64,000 nucleotides of DNA from positions 19,331,109 to 19,395,108 of the forward strand of contig CM055110.1 in assembly GCA_029204225.1 (NCBI GenBank), given 5' to 3'. The translations under genes were made by a program, and so were the position numbers. The DNA comes from Diphasiastrum complanatum (taxonomy: Eukaryota; Streptophyta; Lycopodiopsida; Lycopodiales; Lycopodiaceae). This document shows positions 25,001 through 37,000 of the stretch, piece by piece; position 1 is the first letter of the stretch; the number at the start of each line of letters is the position of its first letter. The notes beneath the pieces are model-generated. The model saw only the letters and a list, made by a program, of their open reading frames with translations, did not search any database and was not told the origin of the DNA.

Positions 25001-28000
25001 TGCATCCGTTTCTACGACAAATGGTTTTTGAGGGTCAACAATTTTTAAAGTGACAAAGTCAGCCACAACTTGTTTTAAAGCATCGAAACTTCGCTGCTGA
25101 ACTTCTGTCCACTCTTTCCATTTATTTTTCTGTAACATATCGGTCAATGGTACAGCTACGTGTGAATAATTCTTCACACCTTTACGATAAAACACAGCCA
25201 ACCCTAGAAAGCTTCTTAGTGCCGTCAAGTCTGTAGGAACAGGCCAGGCAAGAAAAACAACAACATTCTGCGTATCTGGTTTTATTCCAGCTGCTGACAC
25301 TATAAAACCCAAATATGCTATTTCTTTTTTAAACAATTCACTTTTTTTATCATTAGCGAACAATGTATTTTCCCTCAAAGTTGATAACACAGTTCTTAGG
25401 TGATTAACATGCATAGCATCACCACAACTGTAAACAAGTATGTCATCAACAAAATTAACCACAAACTTGCCCATAAACGGTCTAAGCACATCGTTCATTA
25501 ACATCATAGATGTTGCAGGGGCGTTAGTCAATCCAAGGGGCATAACTAAAAATTCATAGTGTCCAAAACGAGTCCGGAAGGCAGTTTTATGCACATCCTC
25601 TTCTCGAACTCTCGCCTGGTGGTAACCACTCTTTAGGTCAATTTTACTAAACACTGTAGCACCATGGAGGGCATCCAAAAGATCATCTATACGTGGCATG
25701 GGATATCGATGCTTAACAGTAATCTTGTTCAAGCCTCGATAGTTCACACACATTCTCCAAGACCCATCCTTCTTTTTTACCAGAATGATCGGAGAGGCAA
25801 AGGGGGAGAAGCTAGGTCTTACTTGCCCCTTGGCAAGATAGTCCTCAATCATGCTTCTGACTTCTTCCTCCTCTTTCAGACTCATTCTATAAGGTGGTCT
25901 ATTAACAGGGGAGATGATCCAGGAATTAACTCGATTCTATGCTCCACATTTCTCTTAGGGGGTAAAATAGATGGAAGTTCATTCGTGAACACATCTAGAA
26001 ACTCCACCCTAATTTGGCGATTTAGGTTCTTAGTAAGGTTAGTTTGTTCTTGACATACATCAGACTCATTAGCAGAAACAGACATATCATACAAGAAACA
26101 AACATACATGCACTTACACTGAACCTTATGCAACTGCGTTGCCGTGATCAAAGGTCCTGGAGGCATATCAAGCTCTCCACGTAGGGAGTGAATCCTACCA
26201 TCGTGCTGGAACTCATACACATGAGTATCCCAAGCGATGTAGGGTTTCTTAGCCACATGCGAACAAATTCCAAGCACCACATCAAAGCGAGCAAAACGGG
26301 TAATCTCAAAATCTAACTCCTCAGTATAGCTCTGAATGGTTAGAGGCGTACCCACAACCCTGGCATCCCACACTTCCGCACCCTTTCCATCAACCATTTC
26401 GACTGTGTACTGGTACAGGGATGGTTGTGTGCTCACTCTCAACCGTTTAATCAAAGCGGAGTTAATGACGTTATGTGAGGACCCGGTGTCAAATAGAATC
26501 AAAACATCTCTACCACACAGTTGTCCACGAATAACAATCAAAGAAGTGCAAGGAAACTGATACCCGTGTTGTGCCACTCTTGACAACTGTGGCAAAGGAA
26601 CCGAGTCCACCTTCCAAATCACCGACACGTTCATTAACCGTGGAACATCAGGAGGTTCTTCTTGTCTCAATTCCTCAATTTTCATAGGATCTGCCTCCTC
26701 AACTTGCAAATAGTAGGTGGTCCGTGAGGGGCCTAAGGCTCTCACGCAAGCCCTCCACAAACTGGAATACTTGCAAAAACATTGGCACTTCTTCTGATAT
26801 CCGCATCAGTGCTTCTCTGCACTTGTCCGCATATTCCTGTAAGGACGCATTGCCTTGTTTGAGGCTTGACCATGCTTGCATCGCTTGGTTTTTCTCATCT
26901 AATGGCACCCAATTCTCAGCGAACATCCGCTTGAATTGATCCCAAGTTGCAGGCACCAAATTATCCTTCTCAATTTTACGCCACCAGCGTTGTGTCGTCT
27001 CTTGCAAGCGATATGTGGCTTCTGCAATCTTCTATTCATCATCATCAATACCACACATCTGAAAAGCCTTTTCCCACTTTTGAATCCAATTCTCGACTGC
27101 ATCGGTGTTGCGTACTGCAACTGCTCCTGTGTATTTTGGCGGTTTCAAATCTTTAATTGTGGGCAATTTCCGCATCTTTGATGGTTGTTCGGCTTCTTTC
27201 TCAACTGTCACAGGCTCAACGGCTACCATAGCCGTTCCACTAACCCTTTCAGGGTCCTGTGGAGATTTAGCCGACTTTAGTTGGTCGAGAATTTGTTGTA
27301 AAATCACCTCCATGGCATCCACCTTGGCTGCCACTTCTTCGATTCTCAAGATTTTTGTGCTTGCACTTCCTAATGGATCCATATTTGCAATGTTGAGGGG
27401 CTGTCCACTTGTTTAGAAGTCAAAATTACTGGCAAAAATGAGTTTACAACTCTCAAACCCTTTTTCCCTTGTATTTTGGCCGAAAAATCAGACCAACTTT
27501 GGATTGCTATAACTTTTCCGTGACTTGGACTTTTCCTGAGCGGTCAATTTGTAGTAGGTCACCCTCCTTCTGGCTTTCCAATGAACCCTTAACAGTCCGG
27601 TTTAGGCTAGGATTGCCCAATCATCAAGCAATTTCTTCTCAGCTGGTTTTGCACCTATGTATGAGAACCAAATTTTGAAAAAAAACACCATAGGACTCCT
27701 TTTTCTTTGCTGTAAATTGCATACAACAGCCCTTGAGGTCTGCCTAGAAGACTCCCAAAATTTGAGGATGATCCAAGAACCGAGCGGAAAAAAACTCTTC
27801 AGCCTGCCAGCGCCCACCAGCTACAAGAAAATTCTCAAAATCGCTTGGATTTCACTGCTGTGACTAATCTATTGTGCCTTGGCAACATGTACAGTTTGCA
27901 ACAGATCCCATAGCCATCTGAGCTCTCAATCAAAAGTTATGAGCAAAAAACTCCCCGTTCTCTCTCTAGCACGTTTTTGTTTTTTGCTATCCCAAGCTTC

Positions 28001-31000
28001 CAAAACTTGCAAACCCTTGCTCTGATACCAAAATGTCAGACTCCCTCTCCGATCTTCTCTTCGAACCTTGCTAATTTCCTGCACATACAAGCATCAAATT
28101 ACTTCTAACACAAGATGGAGCTTGCTACCTTGTCTCCTCCCAGCCTTTGCTGCATAGATTCTCATCCGGAATGCCTCTCTCTAGGCTCACTTATCCAAAA
28201 TCCTCAAGCACCCCTTAACCCTGACCCTTCCTAAATCTCGACACATGGCCAACTCCATGCACAGTCGACACTTGCCACTTGGCAATACCCTGACACATAG
28301 ACAAGTGAGTAGGCTGACATGTGTCACTCATCCATTGGACCAAATTTCCCAGTGGGCATGTGACACGTGTCATGTTTGACCGGTCAACCCTGACATGTGT
28401 CACTCATTCACTGGACCAAGTGTCCCAGTGAGCATATGACGTGTCACATTGACTAGTCAACGCTCCTACTTTTTAGGAGGTCAGTCCAGCCACTCCGAAT
28501 TAATGACCCAGTACCCTCCTATACCCAAGCAACATGCGACTCCGAGGCTCAGAAACATCATTAACAACTTTATTTACATTTCTGTTACAAAGGTCACCAC
28601 AGGCCGGTGACTTAGCCATTTCTGTATTTACAAGAAGTACATCTATAAGTAAAAACAGTAAACAACCAGGACAGGGAGTAAAAGCTGTAACAATAGGTGG
28701 ACTAGATTGCCTCCTTTCCTTTTTCTTATTGACTCTACACTTTAATAAACTATTGAGAGGTGCTGCAACTTCATCATATTCCACAATAGATTCACAAAAG
28801 AACACAATAAGTTCTAGAAAAGATTCTACTTGTCTGACTATTTTCGGAATTGGCCACTCAATAACTGCCTTGATTTTATCTTCGTTTATCTTCAACTCAA
28901 AAGGCATGATCTTATAATCAAGTTAAACTAAGTCATGCTCAAGGATTCACACTTTGATTCCTTTGCCTATAGTTTTTCTTACCTGAGAATCTACAAGGCA
29001 GTCTTAATGGGATTCAAATACTCCAAGGGTTATATTATAGGTGAGTATATCATTTAAGAATACAACCACAAACTTCCCCAAATATGGACAAAATGAATCA
29101 TTCATCATTTGTGAACCCACAAGGTAGCACCAAAACATCATAATGACCAAAACCTGTCCTAAATCCAGTCTTCTGCATATCGTTTGGATGAATCCTAATC
29201 TGATGGTACCCTATTGTGAGATCTATCTTAGTGAAGTATTTAGCTCCCTCTAAGTGACTCACAAGATCATCCATCCTGCGAAATGGATGTTTATTTTCAA
29301 TAGTTACTTTATTCAAACCTTTATAGTTGGTCGACACATATTTGGAAGCCTCCATTTGCAGTGATCCATGCACTTAAAACTTGGCGCTATCTATATGTAT
29401 TATGGTAGCAAGTTTATAGTATTTAATGATCACCAGCCTGCTAAGTATTTTTGTAATAAACATATCTCAAAGATCGGAAATCCTGATGGATTGAATTGAT
29501 GCAAGAATTTGATCATAAAAATCGACCTAAATGAAGGGCGTCCAAAAAATCATCACTATGTGGCATAGGATATCGATGCTTAACAATAATCTTGTTCGAG
29601 CCTCGATAATGCATATACATTTGCCAAGACCCATCCTTCTTCTTAACAAGAATGATTGTAGAGGTGAAGGGCAAGAAGCTAGGCCTTATCTGCCCCTAGG
29701 CGAAATAGTTCTCAATCATGCCTCCTCTTTCAAACTCATTTAATAAGGTGATCTATTAACAAGAAAAGATCCGGGAATTCATTCAATATGTTCCACGTTC
29801 TTTTAGAGGATAAAATAGATGGAAGTTCATCAGTGAAAATATATGAAAACTCCTCCCTAAATTGTCAATCAAGGTTCTTAGTAGGATTAATTTGTTCTTG
29901 CCACACATCACTCTCACATATAGTAGTTGACATATCAAATAGAAAGCAAACATACATATACTTACAATGAACCTTGCGCACTGGGTAATTGTGATCAAAG
30001 GTCCTGGAGGCACATCGGGCTCACCACGAAGTGAATGATTCCTACCCTTGTACTGAAACTTGTACAATTGAGTATCCCATGCAATGTAAGGCTTCCTTGC
30101 CACATGCCAACAAGTCCCAAGCAACACATTGAAGCGTGACATAAAGGTTATCTAAAATTCGAACTCCTCCATGTAACTTTGAATGGTTAAAGGCGTACCC
30201 ACAACCCTGGCATCCCACACTTCTACACCCTTTTCATCAGCCATCTCGACTACATACTCGTATAGGGATGGTTGTGTGCTCACTCTTAACTTTTTAATCA
30301 AAGTGGAGTTAATCATGTTATGTGAGGACTCAATGTCAAATAGAAAAAGCACATCTCTACCACACAGTTGTCCACACATGAGCATCAAAGATGTACAGGA
30401 AAATGGATACTTGTGCTGCATCGCACTCGCCAACTGTGGTATGGGGACTAAACCAACCTTCCTAACCACCGAAACATCCATCAAACACGGAGCACCGTTT
30501 GGTTCATCATGTTCGAGATCTTCACTGAACTTGCAGATTAAAAGTGGTCCACATCGAGTTACGTGGACATTCCTTCCACCGATGTCACCCTAGATAACCA
30601 AGCACCAAGTTTTCTTTCTTTCCGCACTCCAAGTCTTGCAGTGATAGCACGGTAAAAGTATTGGCGCCCTTGCTCATCATGTGTCTCGTACCGCCTTTTG
30701 CCTTTCAAAGTGCCACTTTTACCCTTGTTGCCACTAGGAACTTGGTTTTGATTGGATAAACCCTTAAACTTCTTGAAGTTCCGTTTAACCCAAGGCTGAA
30801 AACCACTTGAGGTAGGTGCTTCGGGCTCCTTGGCCTTCTTGCCATCTTTATAGTACATTGTCCAAGGCCATCTGATCGCCCCTTGAAGGCTATTAATTTG
30901 CTTTCTAACAAAAGGCCTAAGATTCTCGTGTAAGCCCTCCAGAAAGTGAAACACCTTCATGTGTATCCGCATCAAAGCCTCACAATACCTATTAGCAGAC

Positions 31001-34000
31001 TCTTGAATAAACAAATTCCCTTGCTAGTCCATGATTGCATAGGGTCTCCTCATCCAATTGGCACCCAAGTTGAACATCCTCTTGAATGCTTCCCATGTGG
31101 GTGGAACCAGATTATCCTTCTCCACCTGCCCCCATCTTTGTATTCTCTTGAAGATGGCAGCTTCCCTCTGATTCAATGGTAAATCAACGTCTTTCTCACT
31201 TGACAAAGGATCAACAGCTACCACAACAGTTCCACCTACCCTCTCATGTTCCTATGGGGATCTACCAGCCTTTAACTAGTCAAGGATTTGTTGTAGTATC
31301 ACCTCCATGGCATCCACTTTGGCAACCACCTCTTTGATCCTGAGAATCTCCATGCTAGTGCCTTCTAATGGATCCATAATCACTGAAATGATGTTGTCCC
31401 CTGAGAATAAAAACTGGCAACAATATGGTGGAGATTCAACTGGCTATTACCAGCCGTAGGAAACACTAAACAGATCTGAAATTGAACTAGCAACCCTGTC
31501 ACAGCAAATAAGGGCGCAAGCTACGAACAAAACTCTGATTCTAGCGCCCACGCTACAGGTCTGCAGATCTTCTAGACAGCCACCGATGGTGATTTCCCAG
31601 CATTTGAGATGATTCTTCCTGCAGAAATACACAGCACACTATTCTGCACTAATTGTGCTTCGGTAAGGGTAAATATCCACCGATTTGCAGCGCAAAAACA
31701 AGGGCATCTCCAGCGACATTAGGGTGCTGTAGATTTACAATACTATCAGCAAACAGTCAACTTTTGCAGCATCTCCCAGAGATTTCAGTAGGGTAAACCA
31801 ATAGGGATCCAGTGATGGACAGTCAGCCTCAATCTCCAGAACTTTTGCAGCCCTAACTCCGTGAATCAGACTTAGGGTTTGTAGTCTTAAAAATAAGATT
31901 GTTTTTCTCGTATCCAGCCATAGATTGGGCTAATTTAGTAGGCTGATTAGGGCCAATTTCTAGTATCCAGCAGGCCAATTTTTGTATCCAGCAATTCGAA
32001 TCAGCCAATTCCAATTCCAATTGCCAATACATTGCTTACGAATCGGCACTTCGTGAAACTATAATTGTGATTTGCTGAAACCTGAAGACATTGCTACCAT
32101 CTTCAAGGAAAAAGAATATGTAGTGTCACCATAAAGACAAAATGGTCCCGTTGGATATGATTTTAACCAAGAGAATATTAAGAAACTGAGGAGACAAATG
32201 GTAGTTTTAGGCCTTAAAGCTGGAAAACGGGGTTCATGAGGAACAGATTGGACGTTCGTAAAGTCAGCACATAGTTGCCCAGAAACGTGTTTCTGGATAC
32301 AGAATCGTCGGAAGAAAAAAAAGAACATACTACAAAAATTGAACCCCTTGACAGAATCCAACAGGGATTGATGCAACTAAACTGGACCACAGTGTAACCA
32401 AAACACTCAGCAACCTACATAAATGCAATGCCCTTGATTAAAGCTTTAATCTAATACCCATATTGCCCACAAAAATCCAAAAAATAAAAAACGTTTCTGA
32501 GAAGCACTGGCCCAAAACAGAAACGTGGGAGTTCGATAATGTATCTGCTGCCTCACCAGGCAATTCTCATCCTAAAAGAAAAGTTGATCATGGTATTTAG
32601 TTGGAGGAAGGTGTTAAGCCCATAGACAAAGCTCCTTATAGACCCTTGAAAGTGAAAAGGGAAGAGATAGCTCGTCAACTTGAATAACTTTTGGACAAAC
32701 AATTCAGTCCACAAAGCCAATCTCTTGTTGCTACACCAATGAGAAGAAAAGGGATGGTACCTAAAAAATGTGCATTAATCTCAACAAAGTGATTAAGAAT
32801 AAATTCTCTATCCCTAGAGTGGATAATTTATTGGATGATTTGGAGGGGGCCACCTTTGTTTTCTAAGAGAGACTTGACATCTGGGATACAGTGTAAGTAC
32901 GCCGGTGAGCCTCACTTTAATGGTCGATGATTTGGGGCTGTCTAGTTTAGCTTGTCATTCAGTTTAGCATGCTTTAGTATTTTCAAGTTTACACTCAGCT
33001 TAGACACTTAAGTATAATCATTTAATTACTTTGGACATAAACATAGCATAATTGTTCATCAATAATTGACCATTACGTTTGCTGTTCTAAAATCTTTCAG
33101 TACTTTCAGTGTTCTGTGTTGCTTTGCTTGTGACTGGGTGTCATAAGGGAAATTGAACTTTGAATTTTACTATCTTGAAGTCTTTGAAGGAAATACTTGT
33201 GAAGGAAGCTTTCATTCTGGTTTGTCTCAATAAGAAAGCCATAGTTCATGCGAGAAGGGTATAAAACCATGTTACAGCTTCTTCAGTTCCAAACCATGAA
33301 ACCTTTTTAAAGATGATTCATTCTAACGTGTGGATGAAAAAAGTTGGAATGTGGACTTCACACCTTATGATGTACAAACTTCAAAAGATAATCTATTGTC
33401 CTCTTGTTTATAACTTTTAACAAGAAAGAAAGAAGTTTGGGGCACACACCTAGGTAGCGGTAATGGAGGAAGGTGCGACCACTGTTTTGTTTGGATGTCC
33501 AAGACGAAGTTGAGAGATGTTGGCCCGCGGCATTGAGGACCATGTTGGCCAGTAACAGCATAGATGTACTGCCCATCTGTGGCCATTCCTAGATGTGAAT
33601 GTGCCATCTCCTGGGGCATTTCGATGGAACCTTCCCAGCTGTTGCTTCTCAGATTATAAATGTCGACATGACTGTGTACCTGCAATAGTCAATTCCATGC
33701 ATCATCAACATATTTTACTCTTGTGAAGCACATATTTGCTACAGTTAAACTCTAAATCTCCAAACTGAGACTTTATTAGATAAAAGTAATGGGCTATATC
33801 AGATCCTGTTCTTTACTTCTACAAACCAGAAAAAGCATTAATCCCAGCTTCACAGTTGCAAATTTTCTACTAGTCACAAAAGCTAGAATAGCCACTGGCA
33901 CCTATACTAAATTATCTGAATAAGAACACTACCGCCAGCAATTGGCCAACATAACTCTGCATTCAGCTCTGTGCCTGTACATACAAGCTGAAACTGGAAA

Positions 34001-37000
34001 ATGGTACAATTTGAGAAGCCAGATCGATTGTTTGTTTGTTTAGAAGGCTAACGAGCCAAGATAAGACCTGTGTAATGGCATTCGGATTTGGTGAACTACT
34101 ATTGTGAGCAAGCTTTAATTGGAACAGGAAATAGCACTACCAGGTTTGGCAACACCTTGTTGTAGATGTACTTTCATAAAGGTTAATCCAGCCTACAACC
34201 TTCATGTGCATCACATATCTCTCCTACAGTAGTATACAATAAGAAGGTTAGTGTTGGCTACAAGAACAGTTGACAAGATCAATGTCTTTAGATTGATTGC
34301 CTACATGCCAAAGGAATAATCAGAAAAACATCTAAATATATGATGAAGTAATTCTGTATGTCACAGTCATTTTAGTTTGACTACTAGTAGTGAGGAGATT
34401 ATTCAACGTTGGACAGAAAATTGCAAGGGCAAAACCCACAAGACTTTCAGAAATGAGATGGAATGAAGATTTTGCTCACCAGAACAAGTAAAAGGGACCT
34501 AAAAACGAAGGTATTCAAGAAAAGGCAATTTAAATTAATTAATGAAAATTTGGTTCTTCTTTTAAAATTCCACTTTCAACAGATTTCTTAGTAAAGAAAG
34601 ATAATGAATGTTACAGGCCCTACCCTACAAACTGTTACATGGCAACCAGAGTGCACCATAGTTACCAGGGAACGTGTTCCCCACGTTCCCACGTACCAGG
34701 CGTTCCCGGGAATGCGATCCCAGGTGGGAACGTTCCCGTAGCAGTGGGAACGTGTTCCCAGGGGTGGGAACGCGTTCCCAAGTAGCAAAAGCAAAATCTT
34801 CTAATAAAACCTGCTTTTTGTGAAGCTCCTCAGTTTTTTGTTGACTGTTAGTAAAAGGGTTCATATGCTTATATAAAAACCCATCAAAAGTATCAAGATA
34901 CTCATTTTTGAGAAATAACGCCGATTCCATTCCTACACTTTGCCGGCTTTCCTGAGCACTGTTTCAAACTTATACTTAATGATGTGGCATTCCCACGTTC
35001 CCAACTTCTCGAAAATGTTCCCGTTCCCAGGGGTCAAGTTCCCATTTCGTTTCCGTTCCCTAGCAACTATGGAGTGCACAAAGAAGCTTATTAAAACAAA
35101 AGGAATGAATGTCAAACGTAAACCCCACAAGCCCCTGAAATACTTCAAATAAAAGAAAAAGAGAAACAAGCACATAGCAGATCCTTTGGTGATTCTGCAA
35201 ACTTCTATCTGAAATATTGCTGAGCTTATAAGAAGCTATGCAGTTTCAAGCCTACCGTACATTATGCATTGGCTGTCACCACATGCAATTCAGGCAATTC
35301 TTGCTGGTACAGATGATTCCTTCGTAGACCTTGTACTTCACTTCAGGATCCTTTTAGAGATACAGTGGATGTCAAATTTTAATTTTGTTCCTTTTGAGCC
35401 CTACTTGAGCCCCTCATATATTTGGGCCAATTATATACTGGTGAAGGTAGGGGGGTGGCAAAACTGGATCTACTGTTAAGGAGCACCAGCTCCTTTTGCC
35501 TTGAAAGTTCCTTAAGTTCCCAAAAGAAAATTTGGAGTTTCCTATTTCCCACCCATTTTAAGGAACCTAGAATAAGGAAGCAGAAGCATAGCAGTAACAC
35601 GTTTGCCCTGCAAACACTTCATCCATCTCTGGTTTGGTCAAAACTAGGAGTCAACTTGGAGACAGTTCTAGTCTCAGCTTCATACTGGAAAACATGTAAT
35701 AATGTAGCCTTTCATTCAGTGACACAACTTCAGGAAAATTTGGAAATCAAGGGCCTTCATATGGTCCTTCCTGACTTTTGGTCAGGAGAACTTTGAAGAT
35801 TAGTTGGTGCAATCCGAGGCCAAGTAGCAGTTGACGTGAATGCCCATCCTTTTTAAGAGAAAGCTTTGGTCGAATTGGGCATCACTTTATAAACGACAAT
35901 CGTACATAGAGAAGAAAAAAAATCAAAACCTCCTTTGAGCGCACATATAATCTATGTCCTCACAGTTTTCAAGGTTTAGCAAATGGGCACACCAGACACT
36001 GGAGAGGGAGTTATGTGTGAGTACTTCACTGTAGTTCTTCAAATAACCAAGGGACAGTGACCTCATTTTGTTTGAGTGATTTCTTCCGGCTTAATAGGAG
36101 GTTAGCACTGGAGAAATAGCTTTGAACATGGAATTCCAAGAGAGATTGGGCATCAACTGTCCGTAATTTCAAGGCAACACTTGCTCCTATGGTTCATTCA
36201 GAATTGTGGACGAAAATCTATATATATACACATACATGCCTTAGCTAATTAAGCGCTGCTGACTATGGACAAACTACCTTATCAATGGTAGCATATCCTG
36301 CAAACACGTATAGATGATTGCCAATCTGCACAGCAGCACCATCCAAACGGCCGACGGGAGCTTCAGCTACCTCTTCCCACTCTAGAATGTGAGCATCATC
36401 TTCATCATCCACTCCTAACCGCAATTCCTGCCAAAACAGAAAATGCATGCCGGCATTACTAGTTTATGAGGTAAATCAGAATCGATTTGGCATAACTATC
36501 ATAAGCACTGGAAGATACCCCATCGATTTACTTTGCCTGTGTGATGGCTCCAAGAAACCCATTTGGACAACATCAGCGGTGTGAACACCTCAGAGGAACA
36601 TAACAGCAATTCACGTGATTCAATCATGGACAAATATTCAGCTGCGGTATCAAGTCAGTTGTTTCCTTAAATATTGCCACCTGATTTAGGTCCAATGACA
36701 AAACTTCATACAGAAAAGTAGTACCGGATTCTTCAAAAGCACCTGATTGAATAGCACCCAAAGCTTTATTCAGAATCAGTTTTTGTGAACAGTAGTTCGT
36801 GCATGTTCTCGAGTGACATGACAGGGACCTCTTGGGGTGAAACCAGATTTCTACTGTTCCAATTTCCTCGAGTTGGATATTGTTGCCATCCCAGTTTTAC
36901 CTCATTATTTGGGCAATGGACTTTCACATTGCCTCTGATTTACATTGGGACAGTTCCAAGTCCCAGTTATATGTGGAGACTAGGCACTTTCAAGGCATTC

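Larger units (their letters stand above)
22747..28692 (-). mobile_element. Complete but decayed Ty3/gypsy LTR retrotransposon (5946 bp) in kelch intron 3
   Basis: It has two LTRs of about 660 bp (22747-23406, 28034-28692) and a perfect 5-bp target duplication ATAGG (22742-22746, 28693-28697). The primer site follows the LTR at 28034 and a polypurine tract precedes the LTR at 23406. Internal order on the minus strand is gag, protease, reverse transcriptase, RNase H, integrase. By eye the LTRs differ at roughly two dozen positions, so the insertion is old. Gag lacks its zinc-knuckle region and the polyprotein has several breaks. It is in the same orientation as the kelch gene. Confidence 0.93.
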
